Positions 1 through 7,812 of a stretch of DNA of 20,830 bases are shown piece by piece. Made by a program: the position numbers and the translations under genes. Numbering within the stretch: position 1 is the stretch's first letter; each line of letters begins with the position of its first letter. The notes under the pieces were generated by a model. That model was not told the origin of the DNA. It ran no database searches and was given only the letters and a program-made list of their open reading frames with translations. The DNA comes from JBIOYL01 sp044870185 (lineage in GTDB: Bacteria > Actinomycetota > CALGFH01): positions 1-20,830 of the forward strand of contig JBIOYL010000304.1 in NCBI GenBank assembly GCA_044870185.1. The letters run 5' to 3'.

Positions 1-19
1 CCGGCGCGCCACCCCAAGC

Positions 20-48
20 CGGGCCCGGCCGTCCCGCGGCCGGGCCCG
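20..48 (-). terminator. GC-rich hairpin, probable terminator of the MMPL gene
   Basis: A perfect inverted repeat with 12-bp arms (CGGGCCCGGCCG at 20-31 and its complement at 37-48) encloses a 5-base loop. It lies about 80 bases past the stop codon of the exporter gene read leftwards. No T-run follows, which is usual for hairpin terminators in high-GC actinobacteria. It could equally serve a gene lying left of the window. Nothing coding is visible in 1-129. That stretch also holds GCCGCACCCGGGCC twice, at 57-70 and 75-88. Confidence 0.55.
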
Positions 49-129
49 CCGATCGGGCCGCACCCGGGCCGGCTGCCGCACCCGGGCCATACCCGACCGC
101 CCGACGGCCGGGTCAGTCCGACGGCCAGC

Positions 130-2406
130 TCAGCCGACCGGCGCGCGGTCGGGCTCGGCCGGGGCGGCCGAGGCGGCGACCGGGACCCCGGGCGGGGTCT
201 CGCTCAGGCCGATGCGGTCGTGCAGGCGGCGCAGGCGGGCCGGCGCCCACCAGTTCCGGCGGCCCATGAGCTTCATCGTGGCCGGCACGAGCAGCGTGCG
301 CACGACGGTCGCGTCCAGGATGACCGCGATGGCCATGCCGACCCCGACCTCCTTGATGGTGAGCAGGTCGCTGGCGGCGAAGCCGAGGAACACGACCACG
401 ATCAGCAGCGCCGCCGAGGTGACGATGCGGCCGGTGCGCTGCAGGCCGAGCGCGACCGCCGCGTCGTTGTCGCCGGTCTCGTCCCACGCCTCCTTGATGC
501 GGGAGATCAGGAACACCTCGTAGTCCATGGACAGGCCGAAGGCGAAGACGAACACCAGCACCGGGATGGTGATGTCGACCATGCCGGCCGGGTCGAAGCG
601 GAGCAGGCCGTGCAGGTGGCCCTCCTGGAACACCCACACCAGGGCGCCGAAGCTCGCCCCGAGGCTCAGCACGTTCATGACGATGGCCTTGACCGGCACC
701 ACCACCGACCCGGTCATCAGGAACAGCAGCAGCAGGGTGGCCAGCGCGATCAGGCCGAACACGGACGGCAGGCGCTGGACCAGCGAGTCGCGGTAGTCGA
801 CCAGGAAGGCGGCCGCGCCGGTGACCTGGATGGGGGCCGGCGGCTGCAGGGCGCGCAGCTCGCGGACCACGCTGGTGGCCGTCGGGCCCTGGCTCGCGCC
901 CGCCGGGATGACGTCGACGACCGACAGGGTGGGGGTCGGCAGGGGCCGCCGGGTGGCTGTGACCACGCCGGGCAGAGCGCGGATGCGGTCCAGGAACGGC
1001 TCGAGCTGCGGCGCGGTCGGGCCGAGGTCGGCGAGCACCGTGATCGGGTCGGTGCCGGCGCCGGGGAAGCGCGCCCTGGTGAGCTCGAAGAGCTGGCGGG
1101 ACGCTGACGAGCGGGGCAGCGACTCGAGCCCGGAGTTGGCGAGCCGGGCGTGCCGGAACGGCACGGCCAGCAGCAGCAGCACGCCGGCGACGACCGGCAC
1201 GAGCAGCAGCGCCCGCCGCTGCACCAGCCGCGACTGGCGGTAGAAGTAGCCGCGGTCGGGGCGGGCCGGCCGGGCCGGGCGGATACGGCCGCCCCAGGCG
1301 CCGAGCAGCGCGGGCACCAGCGTGATGGCGGCCAGCATGGCCACCAGCACCACCCCGATGCCGCCCCAGGCCATGGAGTGCAGGAACGGCTCGGCGAACA
1401 CGAGCATGCCGGCCAGCGACACGGCCACCGTCAGCCCGGAGAAGGCGACCGTGCGGCCGGCGGTGGCCATCGTGCGCTCGACGGCCAGCGGCAGGTCGTA
1501 GCCGGCCGCCCGCTCCTCGCGGAAGCGGCTCACGACGAGCAGCGAGTAGTCGACCGCCAGGCCCAGGCCGAGCATGGTGACCACGTTGACCGCGTACACC
1601 GAGACGTCGGTGAGATGGCTGATCCCGAGCAGGAGCAGCAGGGCGCCGGCGACCGCCATGGCGGCCAGGACCAGCGGCATGGCGGCGGCGGTGAGCACCG
1701 ACAGGCAGCCGGCCGCCAAACGTCCGGCGCGGGCCCGCAGGCCGGGGCGGGCGAGCTGCCGGCGCACCGGGCGGCCCCCGAAGATGACCAGCAGCAGTAC
1801 GAGCATGACCGGGAGCGAGGAGGCCTCGCCGCGCTCCAGGTCGTGCTGCGCGGTGTCCTGGAACTCGCGCCGGGCCGGCCCGTCGCCGCCGACCAGCACC
1901 CGCGGGGCGGCGATGGTGCGCAGCTCGGCGCCGACCGCGTCGACGACCTGGTTGCGCCGTGCGCCCTTGAGCCCCTCGGCCAGCTCGACCCGGATGAGCA
2001 TGCCACGCCGGTCGCGGGCGACCAGGGCGGGCAGCGGCTGGCGGTACCAGTCGGTCACCCGGACGACCCCGGGCGTGGCCGAGATCCTGGCGGCGACCCG
2101 TTGCACGCTCGCCTTGAGGGCCGGGTCGTCCACCGGGCGCCCGTCGGCCACGGCGGTGACGCTGGTGCCGCTGTGGGAGAGCCGGCCGAGGCGCTCGAAG
2201 GCCCGCACCGACTCGGCGTCCGAACGCAGGTCGTTGCCGGTGCCGAGCCGGCCGAACACGTGGCCGCCGTAGGCGAAGCCGGCGAGCAGGACGGCCAGCC
2301 AGACCGCGGCCACCAGGCGGCGCCGGTGGTGGCAGAAGCGCGCGAGGCAGGCGAACAACGGACCCCCGGATGCTCGGCTCGCCGGACGCTCCGGGCAGGC
2401 CGGCAC
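130..2406 (-). CDS. MMPL/RND-family membrane transporter
   Basis: A 758-aa MMPL-family transporter, expected to export a lipid or drug across the cytoplasmic membrane using the proton gradient. The family architecture is visible: a cytoplasmic N-terminus, TM1 (about residues 30-48), a first extracytoplasmic loop, a first block of helices ending near LVPALLGAWGG, a second large loop, and a second helix block. Both diagnostic Asp-Tyr motifs are present: GLAVDYSLLVVSRFREE in the first half and FGLSMDYEVFLISRIKE in the second, the pair linked to proton relay. An Arg-rich stretch of about 28 residues (from RPVRRQ to SVLT) sits between the helix ending VLLLVIFGG and the next helix; most relatives have only a short turn there. 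The GTG start at 2406 has no clear Shine-Dalgarno sequence, so the true start may be a few codons away. It is divergent from the tetR gene and probably repressed by it. The substrate cannot be told from sequence. Confidence 0.93.
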   Translation of the reverse strand: MPACPERPASRASGGPLFACLARFCHHRRRLVAAVWLAVLLAGFAYGGHVFGRLGTGNDLRSDAESVRAFERLGRLSHSGTSVTAVADGRPVDDPALKASVQRVAARISATPGVVRVTDWYRQPLPALVARDRRGMLIRVELAEGLKGARRNQVVDAVGAELRTIAAPRVLVGGDGPARREFQDTAQHDLERGEASSLPVMLVLLLVIFGGRPVRRQLARPGLRARAGRLAAGCLSVLTAAAMPLVLAAMAVAGALLLLLGISHLTDVSVYAVNVVTMLGLGLAVDYSLLVVSRFREERAAGYDLPLAVERTMATAGRTVAFSGLTVAVSLAGMLVFAEPFLHSMAWGGIGVVLVAMLAAITLVPALLGAWGGRIRPARPARPDRGYFYRQSRLVQRRALLLVPVVAGVLLLLAVPFRHARLANSGLESLPRSSASRQLFELTRARFPGAGTDPITVLADLGPTAPQLEPFLDRIRALPGVVTATRRPLPTPTLSVVDVIPAGASQGPTATSVVRELRALQPPAPIQVTGAAAFLVDYRDSLVQRLPSVFGLIALATLLLLFLMTGSVVVPVKAIVMNVLSLGASFGALVWVFQEGHLHGLLRFDPAGMVDITIPVLVFVFAFGLSMDYEVFLISRIKEAWDETGDNDAAVALGLQRTGRIVTSAALLIVVVFLGFAASDLLTIKEVGVGMAIAVILDATVVRTLLVPATMKLMGRRNWWAPARLRRLHDRIGLSETPPGVPVAASAAPAEPDRAPVG

Positions 2407-2407
2407 G

Positions 2408-2449
2408 TACGCTGTATGCTTTGCAGGGCAGGCTCCTACCTACACTGTA
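2408..2449. promoter_or_regulatory. paired TetR-type operator sites in the divergent promoter
   Basis: The 91-base gap between the divergent exporter and regulator holds TACACTGTA (2441-2449), a perfect odd-centred palindrome, and TACGCTGTA (2408-2416), the same site with one mismatch. Similarity extends a little further (TACRCTGTAWG). The centres are 33 bp apart, about three helical turns, so two dimers could bind the same DNA face. A TTGACA-like element reads leftwards at 2458-2453, next to the right-hand site. Autoregulation plus repression of the exporter is the usual arrangement for such TetR pairs; assigning these sites to this regulator is inference. Confidence 0.6.
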
Positions 2450-2497
2450 AGTTGTCAAGCGGGATCGGCTCGACGCCCGGCTTCTGGAAGGGATCGC

Positions 2498-3163
2498 GTG
2501 CACGACACCCCGCGGCGGCCGCTCACCCGCGAGCGGATCCTCGAGGCGGCGCTCGACTACGTCGACCGCAACGGGCTGGAGGCGCTCAGCATGCGCAAGC
2601 TCGGCGCGGAGCTCGGCGTCGAGGCGATGTCGCTGTACAACCACGTGCCGAGCAAGGCCGCGGTGCTGGACGGCATCGTCGAGCTGCTCATGGCCCGCAT
2701 CGAGATCGAGCCCCGGCCGGGCCAGGACTGGGCCGACCGGCTGCGCGTCGGGGCGCGCTCCTTCCGGCGCCTGGCGCTCGAGCATCCGAGGTTCGTCGCG
2801 CTGCTGGTCACCAGGCCCTCGTTCGGGCCGCGGGCGCTGCGGCCGGTCGAGGCGGCCCTGGCCACCCTGCGCCAGGCCGGCTTCGACGCGCGCACGGCCA
2901 TGGCCGTCTTCCGGGCGCTCGAGGGCTACCTGCTCGGGTTCGTGATCGCCGAGGTGTCGGGACCGCTCGGCAACCCCGAGCACACCGGCCGCGAGCGCGT
3001 GTTCGCCGCCGGCCTGGCCCCCGAGGCGTTCCCGAACCTGTGCGAATGCGTGCCGCTGGCCGAGGCGGCCGACCGGGACGAGCTGTTCGACTTCGGCCTC
3101 GACCTGGTCATCTCCGGCATCGAGCTGCGCCTGCGCGGCCAGCCCCGGGCCGGCGCAGGGTAG
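2498..3163 (+). CDS. TetR-family repressor (TetR_C_1 type)
   Basis: A 221-aa TetR-family regulator. Residues about 8-55 form the HTH domain (LTRERILEAALDYVDRNG, then LSMRKLGAELGVEAMSLYNH), and the tyrosine-containing recognition helix SLYNHVPSKAAVLDGI is typical. The remaining 160 residues are helical and match the C-terminal domain of classical tetracycline-type repressors (TetR_C_1), which binds a small ligand and dimerises. The GTG start at 2498 follows a GGAAGGG ribosome-binding site. It is divergent from the MMPL exporter with two candidate operators between, so the likely role is ligand-relieved repression of the exporter and of itself. The inducer is unknown. The gene converges with the next minus-strand gene across about 120 bases in which I see nothing clear. 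Confidence 0.92.
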   Translation: MHDTPRRPLTRERILEAALDYVDRNGLEALSMRKLGAELGVEAMSLYNHVPSKAAVLDGIVELLMARIEIEPRPGQDWADRLRVGARSFRRLALEHPRFVALLVTRPSFGPRALRPVEAALATLRQAGFDARTAMAVFRALEGYLLGFVIAEVSGPLGNPEHTGRERVFAAGLAPEAFPNLCECVPLAEAADRDELFDFGLDLVISGIELRLRGQPRAGAG

Positions 3164-3281
3164 TCCCGGCCAACGGCGTCCGAGCGCCGACCGACGCCTC
3201 GCAACGCAGCCAGGCCTCGCCCGTGCCCGCGCTGCCAACGCCCTGGCGGCGACCCCGCCCCCGCCGCCGCAGAGGGTCGCT

Positions 3282-3806
3282 TCAGGCTCTCAGGAGCGTA
3301 TACGGCACCTCACCGGCCCGTCCGCGCCTGGGGAGCGAGCGTGCCTCGCCGGCCGGGACGCCAATCGCCTGCAGCCGGCTCCTGATCGCCTGCGCCGCCT
3401 TGGTGTCGCGACGGCTGAACGCCAACGTGCTGCTGGTGACGGGACGGACCGCCACGGCGTTGCCCCAGGACCATCCGAGGAGCTGGTGCGCCGGGACCCA
3501 CTGCAGGCGTTCGATGCTCCGGTGGTCCAGGGCCAGCGCGTACCGATGTGCCTGTGCGATCTCGGTGTAGGACGTCACCTGGGCGAACGGAAGCGACCGG
3601 ACCCATCGTTCGTCGTCGCGGCTGACCCAGAGTGCACGGCGCTCGGTCACGGCCACGGCGCAACCGGGACCGCTGATCACCGTGGACAGGTCGAGCCCGG
3701 GCGCATCGCGTGGTTCGAAGGCCCTGCCCCGCGCAAGCACCTGCTCGCCAGGTTCGAGCCGGGCCACGAGCAGGTCCATCCACTGCTGGAAGTACACGGT
3801 GTGCAT
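3282..3806 (-). CDS. hypothetical protein, possible PH-like fold
   Basis: A 174-aa protein I do not recognise by name. It runs as a series of beta-rich segments (AVAVTERRALWVSRD, SLPFAQVTSYTEI, YALALDHRSIERLQWV, AVRPVTSSTLAFSRRD) and ends with a helix (TKAAQAIRSRLQAIG) and a basic tail. The pattern 'value in own coordinate, switch to strand, then FSRRDTKAAQAIRSRL' resembles bacterial PH/GRAM-like domains, but that is a fold impression, not a match. There is no signal peptide or membrane helix. I chose the ATG at 3806; an in-frame GTG at 3824 would add six residues. Neither has a good ribosome-binding site. It is divergent from ligA and convergent with tetR. Confidence 0.6.
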   Translation of the reverse strand: MHTVYFQQWMDLLVARLEPGEQVLARGRAFEPRDAPGLDLSTVISGPGCAVAVTERRALWVSRDDERWVRSLPFAQVTSYTEIAQAHRYALALDHRSIERLQWVPAHQLLGWSWGNAVAVRPVTSSTLAFSRRDTKAAQAIRSRLQAIGVPAGEARSLPRRGRAGEVPYTLLRA

Positions 3807-4013
3807 CGCGACGCAGTGTGACACGGATGCTCGTCTGACACCCGCACTTCCGAGTCGCTCTCCACCTCGCCCTCAAGATCCGGGCGCGACTCCTGCGGCT
3901 CATGCCGACCCGGCCGTCGGCCGGGTGGGGGATACTGGACTGTGGGAGCGCCACGACCGGCCCGGCCGGCCGGTCGTGGCCAAAGAGGAAGCATCCGAGC
4001 TGGTGAGGTGTTC

Positions 4014-6125
4014 GTGTCACTGTCGGTCGACGAAGCGGCGGCAAGGGTCGACGAGCTGCGGGCCAGGCTCACCGACGCCTCCTACCGCTACTACGTCCTG
4101 AGTGACCCGGACATCTCCGACGCCGAGTACGACGAGCTGATGCGGGAGCTGGCCGCCCTCGAGGACCAGTACCCGGACCTGCGCACCCCCGACTCGCCGA
4201 CCCAGACCGTGGGCGCACCCCCGTCGGCGGCGTTCGCGCCGGTCCGCCACCGGGCGCCGATGCTGTCGCTGGACAACGCCTTCACGCTCGAGGAGCTGCA
4301 GGCGTGGGGCAAGCGCACCGAGCGGTCCGTCGGCGAGGTCGACGCCTACGTGTGCGAGCTGAAGATCGACGGCGTCGCCGTGTCGCTGCAGTACGGGCAG
4401 GGCCGGCTCGCACGGGCGGCCACCCGCGGCGACGGGCTGGTGGGCGACGACATCACCCCCAACGTGCGCACGATCGCCGCGGTGCCCAAGCGGCTCAGCC
4501 TGGCCGACCCGCCGCGGCTGTTCGAGGTGCGCGGCGAGATCTACTTTCCGACCAAGGCCTTCGAGGTGCTCAACGAGCAGATGGCGGCCGAGGGCAAGCA
4601 GGTCTTCGCCAACCCGCGCAACGCCGCCTCCGGGGCGCTGCGCCAAAAGGACCCCCACGTCACCGCCAGCCGCCCGCTGGCGCTGCTGTGCCACTCGTTC
4701 GGCGTGGCCGAGGGGCTGCGCTTCGCCTCCCACTCGGAGTTCCTCGCCTGCTGCCGGTCGGCCGGGCTGCCGGTGGCGGCGGAGACCACCAGGGTCGCCA
4801 GCCTGGAGGAGGTGGAGGCATTCGTCCGCCACTGGAGCGAGCACCGCCACGACCTCGACTACGAGATCGACGGGGTGGTGGTCAAGGTCGACTCGGCCCG
4901 GCTCCAGGAGGACCTGGGCCACACCTCCAAGGCGCCCCGCTGGGCGCTCGCCTACAAGTACCCGCCCGAGGAGCGCACCACGCTGCTCAAAGACATCATG
5001 GTCTCGATCGGCCGCACCGGGCAGGCGACGCCGTTCGCCGTGCTCGAGCCGGTCCGGGTGGCCGGGTCGACGATCTCGCTGGCCACCCTGCACAACGCCG
5101 ACGAGGTGGCCCGCCGCGACGTACGCCCGGGCGACACCGTGTTCGTGCGCAAGGCGGGCGACGTGATCCCCGAGGTCGTCGGGCCCGTGCTCACCAAGCG
5201 GCCGCCGGAGTCCACCCCGTGGGGGTTCCCGGACCGCTGCCCGGAGTGCGGCACCCCGCTGGTCCGGCTCGAAGGCGAGGTGGTCAAGCGCTGCCCCAAC
5301 ACCACCGGCTGCCCGGCCCAGCGCTGGGCCACCATCGTGCACTTCGCCTCGCGCGGCGCGATGGACATCGAGCACCTGGGCGAGAAGACGGTGGCCGCGC
5401 TGATCGACGCCGGCAAGCTCCACGACGTCGCCGACATCTACCGGCTCACCGCCACCGACCTGGCCGAGCTGCCCGGCTTCAAGGACAAGGCCATCGCCAA
5501 CCTGCTCGGGGCGATCGGGCAGTCCAGGTCACGTCCGCTCGAGCGCCTGCTCATCGGCCTGTCCATCCGCCACGTGGGCGGCCACGTGGCCGCCGTGCTC
5601 GCCCGCCACTTCCGCACCCTCGACGCGCTCCGGCGGGCCAGCCAGGAGGAGCTGAACGCGGTCGACGAGATCGGCCCGACCATCGCGGCCAGCGTCCACG
5701 CCTGGTTCGCCGACGAGCACAACCGCGACCTGGTGCGCCGGCTGGTCCAGGCCGACGTCGAGGCCGGCGGCGACGCCGGCGGCCAGGCGCCCGCGCCCCA
5801 GCCCCTGGCAGGCAAGGCGTTCGTGCTCACCGGGAGCCTGGACGGCTTCACCCGCGAGCAGGCGACCCGGGCCATCGAGGAGCGCGGCGGCCGGGTGACG
5901 TCCAGCGTGTCCAAGAAGACCGGCTACGTGGTCGTCGGCGCCGACCCTGGCTCCAAGGCCGACCGGGCGGCCGAGCTCGGCGTGCCGATGCTCGACGAGG
6001 CGGCCTTCCGCGAGCTGCTCGAGCGCGGCGAGGGCAGCGCTCCGCGGCGCCGCGGTGCGGCAGGTCCCGCGGGCGTGTCGCGGTCGACCAGCAGGGGTAC
6101 CCAGGTCGCGGAGGTGGCGTCGTGA
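4014..6125 (+). CDS. ligA: NAD+-dependent DNA ligase LigA
   Basis: A 703-aa NAD+-dependent DNA ligase that seals nicks in replication and repair, using NAD+ to adenylate itself. Domains in order: Ia (residues about 5-65, with YRYYVLSDPDISDAEYDELMR binding the NMN half of NAD+), the nucleotidyltransferase domain with the adenylated lysine K117 in CELKIDG, the OB fold (ATPFAVLEPVRVAGSTIS), a four-cysteine zinc finger (C409, C412, C427, C433), helix-hairpin-helix repeats, and a C-terminal BRCT domain (about 597-674) followed by a basic tail. All key motifs are intact. I chose the GTG at 4014 because GGTGAGG lies five bases upstream and the N-terminus then matches the family; GTG at 4008 and in-frame codons from 3942 are alternatives. 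Its stop overlaps the next gene's start (GTGA). Confidence 0.97.
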   Translation: MSLSVDEAAARVDELRARLTDASYRYYVLSDPDISDAEYDELMRELAALEDQYPDLRTPDSPTQTVGAPPSAAFAPVRHRAPMLSLDNAFTLEELQAWGKRTERSVGEVDAYVCELKIDGVAVSLQYGQGRLARAATRGDGLVGDDITPNVRTIAAVPKRLSLADPPRLFEVRGEIYFPTKAFEVLNEQMAAEGKQVFANPRNAASGALRQKDPHVTASRPLALLCHSFGVAEGLRFASHSEFLACCRSAGLPVAAETTRVASLEEVEAFVRHWSEHRHDLDYEIDGVVVKVDSARLQEDLGHTSKAPRWALAYKYPPEERTTLLKDIMVSIGRTGQATPFAVLEPVRVAGSTISLATLHNADEVARRDVRPGDTVFVRKAGDVIPEVVGPVLTKRPPESTPWGFPDRCPECGTPLVRLEGEVVKRCPNTTGCPAQRWATIVHFASRGAMDIEHLGEKTVAALIDAGKLHDVADIYRLTATDLAELPGFKDKAIANLLGAIGQSRSRPLERLLIGLSIRHVGGHVAAVLARHFRTLDALRRASQEELNAVDEIGPTIAASVHAWFADEHNRDLVRRLVQADVEAGGDAGGQAPAPQPLAGKAFVLTGSLDGFTREQATRAIEERGGRVTSSVSKKTGYVVVGADPGSKADRAAELGVPMLDEAAFRELLERGEGSAPRRRGAAGPAGVSRSTSRGTQVAEVAS

Positions 6126-6700
6126 GCGGGGGATCCTGGTCGCCATGGGACCCGGAGGGTCTGCACACCCCCGGCCGGGCCGGCCGTGACGGCGGTCCCG
6201 ACCCCGAGCCGATCGTGCGCTCGGTCCGGGTCGGCTTCCTGCTCGCCGCCATCCTGCTGGTGCTGCTGGTCGACGCCGGCCTGCGCCCGTCCGGCCAGGC
6301 GATGGCGCATGACTCCGGCCTGGCCGTGACCGGCGCGGTGGCGGCGGTGACGCTCGCCCTGATCGGCTTGGCGGCCTGGTCGTTCCGGCCCCGCCGGCTG
6401 CTGCTGGTGGGCAAGCGCGCGGCCGGCGCAGCCGACCCGCGCGAGCGCCGGCCCCGCGCCGAGCGTGCCCGGGCCATGGGCTTCCGCGGCCTGGCCATGA
6501 CCTGGGCGACCCAGGGCATGACGGTCGGCTTCCTGCCCGCCCTGGCCGGATTGGCCCTGCAGGTCGCCCACCGGCGCGGCTGGGAGCTGCTCGCCTTCGC
6601 GGGCGTCAGCCTGGGCGCCGGGTTCCTGTTCCAGCGCGAGGTGACCGACGCCGTCCGCCTGGCCGTCGACGACCCCGAGCTGCGCGCCCGCTACGGCTGA
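6122..6700 (+). CDS. four-helix membrane protein downstream of ligA
   Basis: A 192-aa integral membrane protein of unknown function. After a 30-residue Gly/Pro-rich N-terminus come four hydrophobic segments: about 37-55 (VGFLLAAILLVLLVDAG), 66-86 (LAVTGAVAAVTLALIGLAAW), 125-147 (GMTVGFLPALAGLALQVA) and 153-168 (LLAFAGVSLGAGFLF). A basic cytoplasmic loop (RPRRLLLVGKRAAG through RRPRAERARA) lies between the second and third. The GTG start overlaps the ligA stop by four bases, so translation is probably coupled to ligA. The ORF continues upstream in the same frame through ligA, but only this part has independent protein character. I recognise no family. Confidence 0.78.
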   Translation: MSGGSWSPWDPEGLHTPGRAGRDGGPDPEPIVRSVRVGFLLAAILLVLLVDAGLRPSGQAMAHDSGLAVTGAVAAVTLALIGLAAWSFRPRRLLLVGKRAAGAADPRERRPRAERARAMGFRGLAMTWATQGMTVGFLPALAGLALQVAHRRGWELLAFAGVSLGAGFLFQREVTDAVRLAVDDPELRARYG

Positions 6701-6806
6701 CCCGGCGGCCGCCAGGCCGGCTGCGTGGCGGCTGACCCGGCGGCCGCCACGCTGGCGGTGCGGGGAGGCGGCGGGTGGCGCGGCCATGCCGGCGGCATGG
6801 GCCATA

Positions 6807-6833
6807 CCCGATCGGGCGCCGTCGGAGTAGCCT
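6807..6833 (+). promoter_or_regulatory. candidate promoter of the small membrane protein
   Basis: TAGCCT (6828-6833) fits the actinobacterial -10 pattern TANNNT, about 37 bases before the ATG at 6871. Its -35 region has no good match, but it coincides with a perfect 10-bp palindrome, CCCGATCGGG (6807-6816). Weak support. Confidence 0.3.
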
Positions 6834-6870
6834 CGTGCCGACACCAAGCCGGCCCGGGGAGGATACGACG

Positions 6871-7128
6871 ATGCGCTGGCTACGCTACTCCGAGGACCCG
6901 GACGCGCCCGAGGCGAAGCAGAGCACCCCGATCCTGGATGTCCTCATCCCGGTCACCATCGTCCTCGGCTTCTTCTTCGGGGTCACGGCCCTGCCAGCGG
7001 TCCTGCTGGACCCGGACATGGGCCTCGGGCGGGCGGCCGACGTGCTCATCCTGGCCCTCTGCGTGGGCACGCCTGCCAGCCTGGTCGTCCTGCGCCGCCG
7101 GCGCCGGCGCCTCCCCCCGCCCGCCTGA
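6871..7128 (+). CDS. small two-helix membrane protein
   Basis: An 85-aa protein with a short polar N-terminus (MRWLRYSEDPDAPEAKQST), a first membrane helix (ILDVLIPVTIVLGFFFGVTA), a short loop with LLDPDMGLGR, a second helix (ADVLILALCVGTPASLVVL) and an arginine-run C-terminus (RRRRRR) that should stay in the cytoplasm. The ATG at 6871 is set by GGGGAGGA seven bases upstream. No family recognised; it converges with the DinB-like gene. Its composition and good ribosome-binding site make it likely real. Confidence 0.68.
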   Translation: MRWLRYSEDPDAPEAKQSTPILDVLIPVTIVLGFFFGVTALPAVLLDPDMGLGRAADVLILALCVGTPASLVVLRRRRRRLPPPA

Positions 7129-7251
7129 GCCTCCGGCCCCCGGCCCCTCGGGCCCCCGGCATCGCCGGCCCCCCGGCCCTCCGGCCCCCCGGCGCCTCCG
7201 GCGCCTCCGGCGCCACGGTCGCCGGCCTGGAGCCGGGCGGCCGTTCTGCCC
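7129..7251. repeat. low-complexity GC spacer with a 9-bp tandem repeat
   Basis: The gap between two convergent genes is almost pure G and C with short CCGG/CCCC runs. At 7189-7215 the unit CCGGCGCCT occurs three times in tandem (last copy with A in place of T). Many small hairpins are possible, so it may act as a bidirectional terminator, but no single stem stands out. Confidence 0.5.
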
Positions 7252-7770
7252 TCAGACGCCGACGGTGCCGTCGATGCGCTCCCGCAGCAGGTCGGCGTGC
7301 CCGTTGTGACGGGCGTACTCCTCGATCATGTGCAGCAGGATCCAGCGCAGGGACACCGCCTCGCCGCGCCGCCGGCCGCTCACCTCCCGGCCGCTCACCT
7401 CCAGTGAAGGGGCTGCGGCCACGAGCTGCCGGGCATGCGCGCACTCCGACTGCCAGCTCGCGAACGCCTCGGCGACGTCGGCCTCCTCCACGTTGTCGAA
7501 GTCCCCGTCCGGATCATCCGGCGAGTAGTACAGGGGCGCGGCGTCCTCGCCGCCGAGGACGCGGCGGAACCAGCCGCGTTCCACCTCGGCCATGTGCCGC
7601 ACCAGGCCCAGAAGCGACAGCGTCGACGGCGGGACTGCCCGCTCGCGCAGCTGCGCGTCGCTGAGCCCGTCGCACTTGATGGCCAGGGTCGCCCGGTGGT
7701 AGTCGAGCCAGGCGTTGAGCATGGTCGGCTCGTCGGCGCTTTGGGGCGGGTCGGTGCGTTCCTGGGCCAT
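7252..7770 (-). CDS. DinB superfamily (DUF664) protein
   Basis: A 172-aa protein of the DinB/DUF664 group: four-helix-bundle metalloenzymes, several of which in actinobacteria transfer mycothiol or isomerise substrates with it. Visible hallmarks are the first-helix region WLDYHRATLAIKCDGLSDAQL, the family step LLGLVRHMAEVERGWFRRVL carrying candidate metal ligand H59, and the C-terminal helix LLHMIEEYARHNGHADLLRE with E151 and H155/H158, ending IDGTVGV. All expected ligands are present, so it should be active; the substrate is unknown. A perfect 15-bp tandem duplication inside the gene repeats five codons (EVSGR) just before that last helix. The ATG at 7770 has no Shine-Dalgarno sequence but sits six bases after a TATCAT box, suggesting a leaderless transcript. 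Confidence 0.9.
   Translation of the reverse strand: MAQERTDPPQSADEPTMLNAWLDYHRATLAIKCDGLSDAQLRERAVPPSTLSLLGLVRHMAEVERGWFRRVLGGEDAAPLYYSPDDPDGDFDNVEEADVAEAFASWQSECAHARQLVAAAPSLEVSGREVSGRRRGEAVSLRWILLHMIEEYARHNGHADLLRERIDGTVGV
7373..7402. repeat. 15-bp perfect tandem duplication within the DinB gene
   Basis: CGGCCGCTCACCTCC occurs twice in direct succession. On the coding strand it adds five residues in frame (EVSGR EVSGR) in a loop before the C-terminal helix, consistent with replication slippage without loss of function. Confidence 0.85.
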
Positions 7771-7776
7771 GGCGGC

Positions 7777-7782
7777 ATGATA
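7777..7782 (-). promoter_or_regulatory. -10 box of a probable leaderless promoter
   Basis: On the minus strand TATCAT (five of six matches to TATAAT) is followed by six bases and then the ATG of the DinB-like gene. That spacing places the transcript start at or beside the A of the ATG. No clear -35 is visible. Confidence 0.5.
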
Positions 7783-7812
7783 GCGCCGGGCCGGGCGCGC
7801 GTCCGGCGTCCT

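Noticed and set aside
84..96. GGGCCATACCCGA, also found identically at 6799-6811
   Set aside because: Thirteen shared bases in two GC-rich gaps with different flanks; not enough to call a repeat family or a shared operator.
113..3238. Long minus-strand open frame of about 1,040 codons across the exporter and regulator genes
   Set aside because: Arg/Pro/Gly/Ala-rich translation without domain character; it lies in another frame over two clear genes. High GC makes stops rare.
3797..3823. Perfect ECF41 -35 box TGTCACA on the minus strand near the 174-aa gene start
   Set aside because: No CGTC at 16 bases, and the site overlaps the chosen start codon region; most likely chance.
4017..5423. Long antisense open frame over ligA
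   Set aside because: Antisense to a complete ligase with all motifs; composition is that of a shadow frame.
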